Below are positions 16,358 to 28,535 of a stretch of DNA of 64,000 nucleotides, in pieces (positions within the stretch are counted from its first letter, which is position 1; the number at the start of each line of letters is the position of its first letter). Below the pieces are notes generated by a model. It was not told the origin of the DNA. It ran no database searches and saw only the letters and a program-made list of their open reading frames with translations. This DNA comes from Pseudomonas sp. Q11 (GTDB taxonomy: Bacteria > Pseudomonadota > Gammaproteobacteria > Pseudomonadales > Pseudomonadaceae). Location: assembly GCF_024494355.1 (NCBI RefSeq), contig NZ_JAKNQY010000007.1, positions 62,001 to 126,000 on the forward strand, written 5' to 3'. Both the position numbers and the translations under genes were made by a program.

Positions 16358-18757
16358 CTAAAGCGAAGCCGCCTCAGTCTCAGCTTCTACGGTTTTCGCC
16401 ACCCGCAACCCACGCATCTGCTCACACCCCCACAACACCCGCTCCGGTGTCGCCGGCGCATCGATTTTCGGCTGGTGCTGGTAATCCCCCAGGCTCGCCA
16501 CGGCGTCCTTGATCGCGCACCACGCGGCGATGCCAAGCATGAACGGCGGCTCGCCCACAGCTTTGGAATGGAACACCGTGTCTTCCGGGTTCTTGCGGTT
16601 TTCCACCAGCTTGACCCGCAGATCCAGCGGCATGTCGGCCACCGCCGGAATCTTGTAGCTGGCCGGGCCATTCGTCATGAGCTTGCCTTTGTCGTTCCAG
16701 ACCAGCTCTTCCATGGTCAGCCAGCCCATGCCCTGGATGAAACCGCCTTCGACCTGGCCAATGTCGATGGCCGGGTTCAGCGAGGCGCCGACATCGTGGA
16801 GGATGTCGGTGCGCAGCATCTTGTATTCGCCGGTCAGAGTGTCGACGATCACCTCGGCGCACGCCGCGCCATAGGCGTAGTAGTAGAACGGCCGCCCTCG
16901 GGCCTGGCTGCGGTCGTAGTAGATTTTCGGGGTCTTGTAGAAACCGGTGCTCGACAGTGAGACCTGAGCGAAATACGCCTGCTGCACCAGCGCCTCGAAC
17001 GTCAGGATATGATCGCGCACCCGCACATGGCCGTTGTGGAACGCCACGTCTTCTTCGCTGACCTGGTACTGCCGCGCAGCGAACTCCACCAGGCGCTGCT
17101 TGATGGTTTCGGCGGCATTCTGCGCAGCCTTGCCATTGAGGTCGGCACCGCTGGAGGCGGCGGTGGGCGAGGTGTTCGGCACCTTGTCGGTGTTGGTTGC
17201 GGTGATCTGCACCCGGTCCATTTCCACCTGGAACACCTCGGCCACCACTTGCGCGACTTTGGTGTTCAAGCCCTGGCCCATTTCCGTGCCGCCATGGTTC
17301 AGGTGGATGCTGCCGTCGGTATAGACGTGAATCAGCGCCCCGGCCTGATTGAGAAAGCTGGCGGTGAAGGAAATGCCGAACTTGACCGGTGTCAGCGCCA
17401 GGCCTTTTTTCAGGATCGGGCTATTGGCGTTGTAGCGGCGGATCGCTTCTCGGCGCTCGGCGTACTGGCTGCTTTGCTCGAGTTCAGCGGTCATCTCCTC
17501 GAGCATGTTGTGCTCGACGGTCTGATAGTAGTGGGTGACGTTGCGCTCGGTCTTGCCGTAGTAGTTGGCCTTGCGCACCGCCAGCGGATCGAGCCCCAAA
17601 TGCCGTGCGATGGCGTCCATCACCTCTTCGATGGCGACCATGCCTTGCGGCCCGCCGAAGCCTCGGTAAGCGGTGTTTGACGCGGTATTGGTCTTACAGC
17701 GGTGGCCGTTGATGGTTGCATCGCCCAGGTAATAGGCGTTGTCGGCATGGAACATCGCCCGGTCGACAATCGAGGCCGACAGGTCCGGCGAGCAGCCGCA
17801 GTTGCCGGCCAGCTCCAGGGCAATACCGTGCAGACGCCCGGTGCTGTCGAAGCCGACGTCGTATTCAATGTAGAAGGGATGGCGCTTGCCGGTCATCAGC
17901 ATGTCTTCGACCCGGGGCAGACGCATCTTGGTGGGCTGGCCGGTGAGGTGGGCGATGACCGCGCACAGGCACGCCGGGCTGGCGGCCTGGGTTTCCTTGC
18001 CGCCAAAGCCACCGCCCATGCGGCGCATGTCCACCACGACTTTGTTCATCGAAACGTCCAGCACTTCGGCCACCAGTTTCTGCACTTCGGTGGGATTCTG
18101 CGTGGAGCAGTAGACGATCATGCCGCCGTCTTCGGTGGGCATCACCGAGGAAATCTGGGTTTCCAGGTAAAAGTGTTCCTGGCCGCCAATGTGCAGCGAG
18201 CCCTGGATACGGTGCTCGGCGCTGGCCAGTGCCGCCGCCGAATCTCCGCGCTGGTGGGTGTGGCTATCCAGCACGAAATGCCGCTTGCGCAGGGCCTCGA
18301 CCACGTCCAGCACCGGTTCCAGATCTTCGTATTCGATGATGGCCGCCATCGCTGCCTTGCGCGCGGTTTCCAGGTCCCTGGCGGCAACGGCCAGCACCGG
18401 TTGGCCGACGAACTGCACGTCATCGATGGCCAATAACGGGTCACCGGGCAGCAGCGGGCCGATGTCCTTGAGACCCGGCACGTCTGCATGGGTGATGGCG
18501 ATGCGCACGCCTTCGAAGGCGTAGCAAGGCGCGGTGTCGATGCGCAAAATCCGCGCGTGGGCGCGGTCCGACAGGCGGGCGTACACGTGCAGTTGGTTCG
18601 GAAATTCCAGGCGATCGTCGATGTACTGGGCTTCGCCGGACACATGCTTGGCGGCGCTGTCATGCTTGACGCTGCGGCCCACGCCGGTGGTCAGGTCGCG
18701 GGCGAACAGCTCGGCCAGCTCGGCTTGAGTCTTCTCTACGGCGTGATGGTTAGACAT
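16358..18757 (-). CDS. xdhB: Xanthine dehydrogenase, molybdopterin-binding subunit
   Basis: 799 residues, full length for the large subunit of the two-subunit bacterial enzyme. Motifs of the molybdenum hydroxylase family are seen: GGQEHFYLETQ near residue 193, GGFGGKE near 250, the AYRGFGGPQG stretch around 360, and EVGQ-like NHGGTEMGQGLN near 478; QVEGGFIQGMGW and VGEPPFMLG near the end carry the conserved catalytic-region residues. It oxidises hypoxanthine to xanthine and xanthine to urate, passing electrons to XdhA. Its start overlaps the xdhA stop by 8 nt, indicating coupling. Confidence 0.95.
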   Translation of the reverse strand: MSNHHAVEKTQAELAELFARDLTTGVGRSVKHDSAAKHVSGEAQYIDDRLEFPNQLHVYARLSDRAHARILRIDTAPCYAFEGVRIAITHADVPGLKDIGPLLPGDPLLAIDDVQFVGQPVLAVAARDLETARKAAMAAIIEYEDLEPVLDVVEALRKRHFVLDSHTHQRGDSAAALASAEHRIQGSLHIGGQEHFYLETQISSVMPTEDGGMIVYCSTQNPTEVQKLVAEVLDVSMNKVVVDMRRMGGGFGGKETQAASPACLCAVIAHLTGQPTKMRLPRVEDMLMTGKRHPFYIEYDVGFDSTGRLHGIALELAGNCGCSPDLSASIVDRAMFHADNAYYLGDATINGHRCKTNTASNTAYRGFGGPQGMVAIEEVMDAIARHLGLDPLAVRKANYYGKTERNVTHYYQTVEHNMLEEMTAELEQSSQYAERREAIRRYNANSPILKKGLALTPVKFGISFTASFLNQAGALIHVYTDGSIHLNHGGTEMGQGLNTKVAQVVAEVFQVEMDRVQITATNTDKVPNTSPTAASSGADLNGKAAQNAAETIKQRLVEFAARQYQVSEEDVAFHNGHVRVRDHILTFEALVQQAYFAQVSLSSTGFYKTPKIYYDRSQARGRPFYYYAYGAACAEVIVDTLTGEYKMLRTDILHDVGASLNPAIDIGQVEGGFIQGMGWLTMEELVWNDKGKLMTNGPASYKIPAVADMPLDLRVKLVENRKNPEDTVFHSKAVGEPPFMLGIAAWCAIKDAVASLGDYQHQPKIDAPATPERVLWGCEQMRGLRVAKTVEAETEAASL

Positions 18758-20204
18758 AAGCGGTCACCCGAGTCTCGATGTGCGGCGTTTGCAGTTCGAT
18801 GAAGTATTTGCGCAGCAGGTTGCGGGCGCTGAGCAGGCGGTATTCCTTGCTGGCGCGGAAGTCCGACAGCGGTGTGAAGTCCTCGGCCAGTGCGGCGCAG
18901 GCACGTTCGACGGTGTTGTCGTTCCACGCGGCACCGGTCAACGCGGCTTCACAATGCTTGGCGCGCTTGGGTGTCGCGGCCATGCCGCCGAAGGCCACCC
19001 GGGCGTCCTGGACCACGCCATGCTCGATACGCAGGTTGAACGCCCCGCATACGGCGGAAATGTCATCGTCCAGGCGCTTGGAGACCTTATAGGCGCGGAA
19101 CGCCTGCTCGGCGCTGGCCCGGGGCACGATGATCTTCTCGATGAATTCGCTTTCCTGGCGGGCGGTGACCCGGTAGTCGATGAAATAGTCTTCCAGCGCC
19201 AGGGTGCGGCGGGTCTGGCCCTTGCACAACACGATCTGCGCGCCGAGAGCGATCAACAGGGGCGGCGAGTCGCCAATCGGCGAGGCGTTGCCGATGTTGC
19301 CGCCCAGGGTGCCCTGGTTGCGGATCTGCAACGAAGCGAAGCGCTGCAGCAGTTCGCCGAAGTCCGGGTATTCAGCCTGCAAGGCTTCGTAGCAGTCGGA
19401 GAGTGCGGTGGCGGCGCCGATCTCCAGGCGATCGTCGAAACGCTCGATTCGCTTGAGCTCAGCGACGTTGCCCACGTAGATCATCACCGGCAGGGTGCGA
19501 TGGAACTGGGTGACTTCCAGGGCCAGGTCCGTGCCGCCGGCCAGCAGGCGCGCCTGGGGATAGGCATCGTAGAGGTCGGCCAGATCGGCCACGGTCAACG
19601 GCACCAGGCAGCGTTTGTCGCCGCTGTTGAGTTCACCCGTGTCAGTCGGTGCGATGGCCTTGAGGCGAGCGATGGTCTCGGCTTCGCGGGCGTCGAACTG
19701 GTCCGCTTGCTTGGCGCAGCAGACCTGCTCGGCGGCCGCCAGAATCGGCCGGTAGCCGGTGCAGCGGCACAGATTGCCGGCCAAGGCTTCGTGGGCTTTA
19801 TGGGCGTCGGGCTGTTCACTGTTCTTTTGCAGGGCGAACAGGGACATCACGAAGCCCGGTGTGCAGAAGCCGCATTGCGAACCGTGGCAATCGACCATCG
19901 CCTGTTGGACGCTGTGCAACTGGCCCTGGTGCTTGAGGTCTTCGACGCTGATCAGTTGCTTGCCGTGCAGGGACGAGACGAAGGTCAGGCACGAATTGAG
20001 GCTGCGATAACGAATGCGTTCACGACCGTCCTCGTCGGTCTGCAACTCGCCCACCACTACGGTGCACGCGCCACAGTCGCCACTGGCGCAGCCTTCTTTG
20101 GTACCGGATTTGCCGACGTGTTCGCGCAAATAGTTGAGCACGGTCAGGTTCGGGTCCAGGGCGTGCTCGCTACGGAGTTCCTGGTTGAGTAAAAACTGGA
20201 TCAC
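18750..20204 (-). CDS. xdhA: Xanthine dehydrogenase, small subunit (2Fe-2S and FAD)
   Basis: 484 residues starting at a GTG (20204) preceded by a well-spaced GAGG. N-terminal plant-type ferredoxin cluster (KEGCASGDCGACTVVV with a later cysteine near residue 70), a second 2Fe-2S domain (GSQCGFCTPGFVM and GNLCRCTGYRPI), then the FAD domain (LLAGGTDLALEV; GTLGGNIGNASPIGDS) and CO-dehydrogenase-like C-terminal domain. It accepts electrons from XdhB and reduces NAD. First gene of the operon; two TGAC-N6-GTCA palindromes lie upstream. Confidence 0.95.
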   Translation of the reverse strand: MIQFLLNQELRSEHALDPNLTVLNYLREHVGKSGTKEGCASGDCGACTVVVGELQTDEDGRERIRYRSLNSCLTFVSSLHGKQLISVEDLKHQGQLHSVQQAMVDCHGSQCGFCTPGFVMSLFALQKNSEQPDAHKAHEALAGNLCRCTGYRPILAAAEQVCCAKQADQFDAREAETIARLKAIAPTDTGELNSGDKRCLVPLTVADLADLYDAYPQARLLAGGTDLALEVTQFHRTLPVMIYVGNVAELKRIERFDDRLEIGAATALSDCYEALQAEYPDFGELLQRFASLQIRNQGTLGGNIGNASPIGDSPPLLIALGAQIVLCKGQTRRTLALEDYFIDYRVTARQESEFIEKIIVPRASAEQAFRAYKVSKRLDDDISAVCGAFNLRIEHGVVQDARVAFGGMAATPKRAKHCEAALTGAAWNDNTVERACAALAEDFTPLSDFRASKEYRLLSARNLLRKYFIELQTPHIETRVTAYV

Positions 20205-20260
20205 GGAAGGCCTCGCAGACTCATTATTGTTGTATCGACTTGAGCTGAATTTATCAGGTC

Positions 20261-20297
20261 TGACTTTGCGGTCAACGATTTTCTGACTTATAGGTCA
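20261..20297 (-). promoter_or_regulatory. Twin TGAC-N6-GTCA palindromes upstream of xdhA
   Basis: TGACTTTGCGGTCA (20261-20274) and TGACTTATAGGTCA (20284-20297) share the same half sites, the same TCTGACTT lead and a 23-bp centre spacing (about two helical turns). They lie 57-93 nt before the xdhA start. This is what a cooperatively bound dimeric repressor would need; a GntR/FCD protein at either end of the cluster is a candidate. Confidence 0.5.
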
Positions 20298-20344
20298 AGA
20301 AAATCCGTTTGGTCGATGAACAACGTATTCACTCAGTATTGACC

Positions 20345-20436
20345 CTGTGGGAGCGAGCCTGCTCGCGATGGCGGTATATCAGTCGATGAATACATAGCTG
20401 TTCCGGCGCCATCGCGAGCAGGCTCGCTCCCACAGG
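20345..20436. repeat. REPIN upstream of the second GntR gene
   Basis: Inverted pair CTGTGGGAGCGAGCCTGCTCGC (20345-20366) and GCGAGCAGGCTCGCTCCCACAG (about 20414-20435). Confidence 0.9.
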
Positions 20437-20569
20437 TTTTGTTTCAAGGTAAATTCCCTAACTTTTTTGCTTAGATCGTGCCAAAAACCCGCTGCAGGCC
20501 CTGCGCCATGACGTATTGAGTGCGCTACACTGCGCCGCTTGTGCAAATCGAAGAGTTTGAAGGACAACC

Positions 20570-21229
20570 ATGACGTTCAAGGCCCCGGACAGCCTCGCCG
20601 AGCAAATCGCCCATCACTTGGCCGAACGCATCATTCGCGGCGAAATGAAGCCGGGCGAGCGCATACAGGAGCAGAAGGTCACGCTGGCGCTCAACGTGAG
20701 TCGCGGCTCGGTCCGTGAGGCGTTGCTGATATTGGAGCGCCGGCATCTGATCGCGATCCTGCCGCGCCGTGGCGCACACGTCACCGAGCTGAGCGAACAC
20801 AAGGTGCGCAGCCTCTGTGCGCTGATGAGCGAGCTGTACATCCTGTTGGGCAATGCCGTGGCTCATGGCTGGCAGGAACAGGCTGACATGGCGCCGTTCG
20901 TCGAGATCCAGCAGCGTTTGCAGGCCGCCTTCGAGCGCCAGGACATCCGCACTTTCGTCGATGAAAGTTTCAGCGTGATGCGCGCCGCCTATCCCTTTGC
21001 CAACAACCCGTACTTGCAGGAAACCGTCGAGAACCTGCAACCGGCCATGAGCCGCGCCTACTTCCTGGCCCTGGAACAACGCAAGGCCGAGATGAGCGAA
21101 TTCCTCGACCTGTTCCAGCGCCTGCTGACCGCCGTGCTGGCCCGTGATTTGCCGCAGATCCGCATCGTGCTGACGGCCTACGCCCAGCGCAGTTGCGATC
21201 TTGTGGTTGCTGCCCTGACGGCGGCCTGA
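20570..21229 (+). CDS. GntR family transcriptional regulator, FCD subfamily
   Basis: 219 residues. Winged helix at 1-75 (HHLAERIIRGEMKPGERIQE; LNVSRGSVREALLILERR), then a helical FCD ligand domain to the C-terminus. A TACACT -10-like element lies about 45 nt upstream. It is divergent from xdhA and its stop codon is only 2 nt before the smc start, an unusual partnership of a ligand-responsive regulator and a chromosome condensation gene that is conserved, to my knowledge, in pseudomonads. It may regulate xdhA or itself; the ligand is not evident. Confidence 0.85.
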   Translation: MTFKAPDSLAEQIAHHLAERIIRGEMKPGERIQEQKVTLALNVSRGSVREALLILERRHLIAILPRRGAHVTELSEHKVRSLCALMSELYILLGNAVAHGWQEQADMAPFVEIQQRLQAAFERQDIRTFVDESFSVMRAAYPFANNPYLQETVENLQPAMSRAYFLALEQRKAEMSEFLDLFQRLLTAVLARDLPQIRIVLTAYAQRSCDLVVAALTAA

Positions 21230-21231
21230 AC

Positions 21232-24200
21232 GTGCGGCTCAAGTGCATCAAACTGGCGGGGTTCAAATCCTTCGTCGACCCGACCACGGTGAACTTCCCC
21301 AGTAACATGGCGGCGGTGGTCGGGCCCAACGGTTGCGGCAAGTCGAACATCATCGACGCCGTACGCTGGGTGATGGGCGAGAGCTCGGCCAAGAATCTGC
21401 GCGGCGAGTCGATGACCGACGTCATCTTCAACGGCTCCACCAGTCGCAAACCGGTGAGCCAGGCGAGCATCGAACTGGTGTTCGACAATTCCGACGGGAC
21501 CCTGATCGGCGAGTACGCGGCATATGCGGAAATCTCCATCCGCCGCAAAGTAACCCGCGACAGCCAGAACAGTTATTTCCTCAACGGCACCAAGTGCCGA
21601 CGTCGCGACATCACCGATATTTTCCTCGGCACCGGCCTCGGCCCGCGCAGCTACTCGATCATCGAGCAGGGCATGATCTCCAAGCTGATCGAAGCCAAGC
21701 CTGAAGACCTGCGCAACTTCATCGAAGAAGCCGCCGGTATTTCCAAATACAAGGAGCGGCGGCGCGAGACCGAAAACCGCATCCGTCGCACCCATGAGAA
21801 CCTGGCCCGCCTGACCGACCTGCGCGAAGAACTCGAACGCCAACTCGAACGCTTGCACCGCCAGGCCGAGGCCGCCAAGAAGTATCAGGAGTACAAGGGC
21901 GAAGAGCGTCAGCTCAAGGCCCAGCTTTCGGCCTTGCGTTGGCAGGCGCTGAACGAGCAGGTCGGCCAGCGCGAGGCGATCATCGGCAACCAGGAGGTCA
22001 GCTTCGAAGCCCTGGTGGCCGAGCAGCGCAATGCCGACGCCGCCATTGAGCGCTTGCGCGACGGTCACCACGACCTGTCCGAACGCTTCAACCTGGTGCA
22101 AGGGCGCTTCTATTCGGTGGGTGGCGACATCGCCCGGGTCGAGCAGAGCATCCAGCACGGTCAGCAACGGCTGCGCCAGTTGCAGGATGACTTGAAAGAA
22201 GCCGAGCGGGCGCGCCTGGAAACCGAATCCCACCTGGGCCACGACCGCACGTTGCTGCTGACCCTTGGCGAAGAACTGGACCGGCTCACGCCGGAACAGG
22301 AACTCACCAGCGCCGCTGCCGAAGAGGCTGCCGCGGCCCTGGAAGAAGCCGAGCTGACCATGCACGGCTGGCAGGAGCAGTGGGACAGTTTCAACCTGAC
22401 CTCTGCCGAGCCGCGGCGTCAGGCCGAAGTCCAGCAGTCGCGTATCCAGCAATTGGAAGCCAGCATGGAACGCCTGGCCGAGCGCCAGCGCCGCTTGGCC
22501 GAAGAGCGCGCCTTGCTCGCGGCGGACCCCGAAGACGCGGCGATTATTGATCTGAGTGAACAGCTGGCTGCCAGCGAAGCCACCCTTGAAGACTTGCAGG
22601 CCAGCGAAGACGCCCAGGTCGAACGGCTCGAACAACTGCGCCAAGCCTTGCAACTGGCTCTGCAGAATCAGCAACAGGCCCAGGGCGAATTGCAGCGCCT
22701 CAATGGCCGTCTGGCGTCGCTGGAGGCCTTGCAGCAAGCCGCGCTGGACCCTGGCACCGGCACCGCCGAATGGCTGCGCGACCAGCATCTGGCCGAGCGC
22801 CCGCGACTGGCCGAAGGCCTGAAGGTCGATGCCGGCTGGGAGCTGGCGGTGGAAACCGTGCTGGGCGCCGATCTGCAAGCGGTGCTGGTGGATGACTTCG
22901 CAGGCTTCGATCTGTCGGGCTTCACTCAAGGTGATCTGCGCCTGCTCAGCCCCGCTGGCGATGGCGTGCGGGTGCCGGGCAGCTTGCTGGATAAAGTCGA
23001 GGCCCAGGTCGATCTGTCTCCCTGGTTGGGGCAGGTGAAACCGGTGGATAGCCTTGAACAGGCCTTGGCCCTGCGCGGACAACTGGCGGCCGGTGAAAGC
23101 CTGATCAGTCGGGACGGCTATTGGGTCGGCCGGCATTTCCTGCGGGTGCGCCGGGCCAGCGAAGCCGAGAGCGGCATGCTCGCCCGGGGCCAGGAAATCC
23201 AGCGCCTGAGCGCCGAGCGCGAAGAGCGCGAAGCGAGCGTCGAAGCCCTGGAAACCGAATTACAAAATCTGCGGGCGCAACAGCGTCAGCAGGAGAACGG
23301 CCGCGAACATTTGCGTCGGCTGTTGCAGGATGAAGCACGCCAGCAGGGCGAACTCAAGGCGCAGTTGTCGGCCGGCAAGGCCAAGGTTGAACAACTGGCC
23401 TTGCGCCGCACGCGCCTTGAGGAAGAAATCGCCGAGCTGGGCGAGCAACGGGCGCTGGAACATGAGCAGATCGGTGAAGCGCGCCTGCAACTGCAGGAAG
23501 CCCTCGATGCCATGGCCGTGGACACCGAGCAGCGCGAGTTGCTGCTGGCTCAGCGCGACAGTCTGCGCGAACGCCTCGATCGGGTGCGCCAGGATGCCCG
23601 TCAGCACAAGGATCACGCTCATCAGTTGGCGGTCCGCCTGGGCTCGCTCAAGGCTCAGTACGACTCCACGCGCCAAGCGTTGGAACGGCTGGAAATGCAG
23701 TCCGAACGCCTGACCGAAAAACGCGAGCAATTGAGTCTGAATCTGGAGGAGGGCGAAGCGCCGCTGGAAGAGTTGCGCCTCAAACTCGAAGAGTTGCTCG
23801 ACAAGCGCATGAGCGTTGATGAGGAACTCAAGACTGCGCAAATTGCCCTGGAAGACGCCGACCGCGAACTGCGCGACGCCGAAAAGCGCCGCAGCCAGGC
23901 CGAACAGCAGTCCCAACTGATCCGTAGCCAGATGGAACAGCAACGGATGGAATGGCAAGCCCTGACCGTGCGCCGCAAAGCCTTGCAGGACCAGTTGCTG
24001 GAAGACGGCTACGATCTCGACGGCGTGCTCGCCACGTTGGTGGCCGGGGCCAACGAGAAAGACGCCGAAGAAGAATTGGAACGCATCGCTGCCCGCATCC
24101 AGCGTCTGGGCGCCATCAACCTGGCGGCCATCGACGAGTATCAGCAGCAGTCCGAGCGCAAACGTTATCTGGATGCCCAGAACGACGATCTGGTGGAAGC

Positions 24201-24720
24201 GCTGCAGACCCTGGAAAACGTCATCCGCAAGATCGACAAGGAAACCCGTAATCGCTTCAAGGATACCTTTGATCAGATCAACGGCGGTTTGCAGGCACTT
24301 TTCCCGAAAGTTTTCGGTGGTGGCAGCGCTTACTTGGAACTGACGGGCGAAGATTTACTCGATACAGGGGTGACCATCATGGCGCGTCCCCCGGGCAAGA
24401 AGAACAGCACCATCCATTTGCTCTCCGGGGGTGAAAAAGCGCTGACGGCATTGGCTCTGGTTTTTGCCATTTTCAAATTGAACCCGGCGCCGTTCTGCAT
24501 GCTCGACGAGGTGGACGCGCCGCTGGACGACGCCAACGTGGGGCGTTATGCACGGCTGGTAAAAGAGATGTCTGAAACGGTGCAGTTCATCTACATCACC
24601 CACAACAAAATCGCCATGGAAATGGCCGACCAGTTGATGGGCGTGACCATGCATGAGCCAGGTTGCTCGCGACTGGTGGCGGTGGACGTGGAGGAGGCGA
24701 TGGCGATGGTGGACGGCTAG
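21232..24720 (+). CDS. smc: Chromosome segregation ATPase SMC
   Basis: 1162 residues starting at GTG 21232 (VRLKCIKLAGFKSFVD), the standard family start; an in-frame start at 21193 would overlap the GntR gene. ABC-type head with Walker A GPNGCGKSN near residue 33, two long coiled coils (about 170-500 and 670-1000) around a hinge (about 505-660, with GAWEL-like DAGWELAVETVLGADLQAVL), then signature LSGGEKALTALAL and Walker B FCMLDEVDAPLDD near the C-terminus. It compacts and helps segregate sister chromosomes. Probably co-transcribed with the upstream GntR gene. Confidence 0.95.
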   Translation: MRLKCIKLAGFKSFVDPTTVNFPSNMAAVVGPNGCGKSNIIDAVRWVMGESSAKNLRGESMTDVIFNGSTSRKPVSQASIELVFDNSDGTLIGEYAAYAEISIRRKVTRDSQNSYFLNGTKCRRRDITDIFLGTGLGPRSYSIIEQGMISKLIEAKPEDLRNFIEEAAGISKYKERRRETENRIRRTHENLARLTDLREELERQLERLHRQAEAAKKYQEYKGEERQLKAQLSALRWQALNEQVGQREAIIGNQEVSFEALVAEQRNADAAIERLRDGHHDLSERFNLVQGRFYSVGGDIARVEQSIQHGQQRLRQLQDDLKEAERARLETESHLGHDRTLLLTLGEELDRLTPEQELTSAAAEEAAAALEEAELTMHGWQEQWDSFNLTSAEPRRQAEVQQSRIQQLEASMERLAERQRRLAEERALLAADPEDAAIIDLSEQLAASEATLEDLQASEDAQVERLEQLRQALQLALQNQQQAQGELQRLNGRLASLEALQQAALDPGTGTAEWLRDQHLAERPRLAEGLKVDAGWELAVETVLGADLQAVLVDDFAGFDLSGFTQGDLRLLSPAGDGVRVPGSLLDKVEAQVDLSPWLGQVKPVDSLEQALALRGQLAAGESLISRDGYWVGRHFLRVRRASEAESGMLARGQEIQRLSAEREEREASVEALETELQNLRAQQRQQENGREHLRRLLQDEARQQGELKAQLSAGKAKVEQLALRRTRLEEEIAELGEQRALEHEQIGEARLQLQEALDAMAVDTEQRELLLAQRDSLRERLDRVRQDARQHKDHAHQLAVRLGSLKAQYDSTRQALERLEMQSERLTEKREQLSLNLEEGEAPLEELRLKLEELLDKRMSVDEELKTAQIALEDADRELRDAEKRRSQAEQQSQLIRSQMEQQRMEWQALTVRRKALQDQLLEDGYDLDGVLATLVAGANEKDAEEELERIAARIQRLGAINLAAIDEYQQQSERKRYLDAQNDDLVEALQTLENVIRKIDKETRNRFKDTFDQINGGLQALFPKVFGGGSAYLELTGEDLLDTGVTIMARPPGKKNSTIHLLSGGEKALTALALVFAIFKLNPAPFCMLDEVDAPLDDANVGRYARLVKEMSETVQFIYITHNKIAMEMADQLMGVTMHEPGCSRLVAVDVEEAMAMVDG

Positions 24721-24724
24721 CGAC

Positions 24725-24797
24725 GAGCTTCGAGCTGCAAGCTGCAAGGGGCACGTGAGATCGCTGTCAGCTTGCCGCTTGTAGCTGCACCTAACAG
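24725..24797. repeat. Inverted GCTGCAAG/CTTGCAGC-type repeat between smc and zipA
   Basis: GAGCTTCGAGCTGCAAGCTGCAAGG is followed by a roughly inverted CAGCTTGCCGCTTGTAGCTGC. The same unit type appears at 11652-11680 and 56505-56600. The rest of the gap (24798-24953) shows no gene. Confidence 0.6.
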
Positions 24798-24953
24798 TGT
24801 AAAGTTATCTTTGGTCGTGCTAGTTTAATGTCAATTTTTCGTATGCGTGGGCAAAACGCCATTCAGAACATAGAGTTGGCGCCACGTTTTAAAGCGGTTT
24901 GCACATAGCTAAGCCCCTTATTTTTCAGCATTTTTATAGAGGCACGGGATTAC

Positions 24954-25799
24954 ATGGAAATCGGTCTGCGCGAGTGGCTGATCGTCATCGGCATTATTGT
25001 CATTGCCGGTATTCTTTTCGACGGCTGGCGCCGCATGCGTGGCGGCAAGGGGAAACTCAAGTTTCGCCTCGACCGCAGCCTGTCGAACCTGCCGGATGAC
25101 GATGGCAATGCCGAGCTGTTGGGCCCGCCCCGGGTGCTGGATACCCATAAGGAGCCGCAACTGGATGAGCACGACCTGCCGTCGATGAGCGCGCCAGTGC
25201 GCGAGCCACGGGAATCGGGCTCCAAGCGCGGCAAACGCAACAGCGAACCGTCCCAGGGTGACCTGAACCTCAATCTCGATCTGGATGGCGGCCCGAGCTT
25301 CAGCAGTCGCGACGATGACTTCCCGGACGAGAGCAAACCCGTGCGTGGCGACAAGGACCAGGCCCAGGCCGAGGAAGTGCTGGTGATCAGCGTGATCTGC
25401 CGTGACCCGGCCGGCTTCAAGGGCCCGGCGCTGTTGCAGAACATCCTGGAGAGCGGCCTGCGTTTTGGCGAGATGGACATTTTCCACCGCCATGAAAGCA
25501 TGGCCGGCAACGGCGAGGTGCTGTTCTCCATGGCCAACGCGGTCAAGCCTGGCGTGTTCGACCTGGACGACATCGACCATTTCAGCACCCCGGCGGTGAG
25601 CTTCTTCCTCGGCTTGCCCGGCCCGCGTCATCCCAAGCAGGCGTTTGATGTGATGGTGGCGGCGGCGCGCAAGCTGTCCCAGGAGCTCAACGGCGAACTG
25701 AAGGATGACCAGCGCAGCGTGCTGACCGCCCAGACCATCGAACACTACCGTCAGCGCATCGTCGAATTCGAACGCCGGGCGCTGACCCAGAAACGCTGA
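24954..25799 (+). CDS. zipA: Cell division protein ZipA
   Basis: 281 residues. N-terminal membrane anchor (residues 8-24, [15 protein letters not shown]), a short basic cytoplasmic stretch, a charged Pro/Asp-rich linker (about 40-135), and the C-terminal FtsZ-binding domain (about 140-275; [20 protein letters not shown], then [16 protein letters not shown]). ZipA ties FtsZ to the inner membrane at the division site. Gene order smc-zipA-ligA is typical of Pseudomonas. Confidence 0.95.
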   Translation: MEIGLREWLIVIGIIVIAGILFDGWRRMRGGKGKLKFRLDRSLSNLPDDDGNAELLGPPRVLDTHKEPQLDEHDLPSMSAPVREPRESGSKRGKRNSEPSQGDLNLNLDLDGGPSFSSRDDDFPDESKPVRGDKDQAQAEEVLVISVICRDPAGFKGPALLQNILESGLRFGEMDIFHRHESMAGNGEVLFSMANAVKPGVFDLDDIDHFSTPAVSFFLGLPGPRHPKQAFDVMVAAARKLSQELNGELKDDQRSVLTAQTIEHYRQRIVEFERRALTQKR

Positions 25800-25818
25800 G
25801 GCCAACGATTGCTGGCCC

Positions 25819-25916
25819 TGTAGGAGCTGCCGAAGGCTGCGATCTTTTGACCTTTCGCTTGAGATTCAAGTGTCTGGGGAAAGATCGCAGCCTCGTTGCA
25901 CTCGTCAGCTCCTACA
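25819..25916. repeat. Long inverted repeat of the TGTAGGAGCTGCCG family
   Basis: Starts CTGTAGGAGCTGCCGAAGGC and ends CGTCAGCTCCTACAG, with inner complementary GCGATCTTT/AAAGATCGC. Also found at 3651-3757 and 46226-46320. Confidence 0.85.
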
Positions 25917-25946
25917 GCGCCTACATGCGATCGAAGTATTGAGAAT

Positions 25947-28357
<2,411 letters not shown>

Positions 28358-28384
28358 TCATGTCGCCAGGAAACTCGGATTCAT

Positions 28385-28517
28385 TGTGGCGAGGGGATTT
28401 ATCCCCGCTCGACTGCGCAGCAGTCGCAAACCGGCTGGCACGGCCTACCTGTTGCATCGTGGTGCCTGGTTTGAGGGCCGCTGCGCGGCCCAGCGGGGAT
28501 AAATCCCCTCGCCACAG
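28385..28517. repeat. REP pair of the GTGGCGAGGGGATTTATCCCC family
   Basis: GTGGCGAGGGGATTTATCCC (28386) and inverted GGGATAAATCCCCTCGCCAC (ending 28515) enclose a GC-rich spacer. It follows the DUF3077 gene stop within 20 nt, as does a related repeat at the second DUF3077 locus. Confidence 0.85.
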
Positions 28518-28535
28518 GGTTATGTGGAGAGTCGG

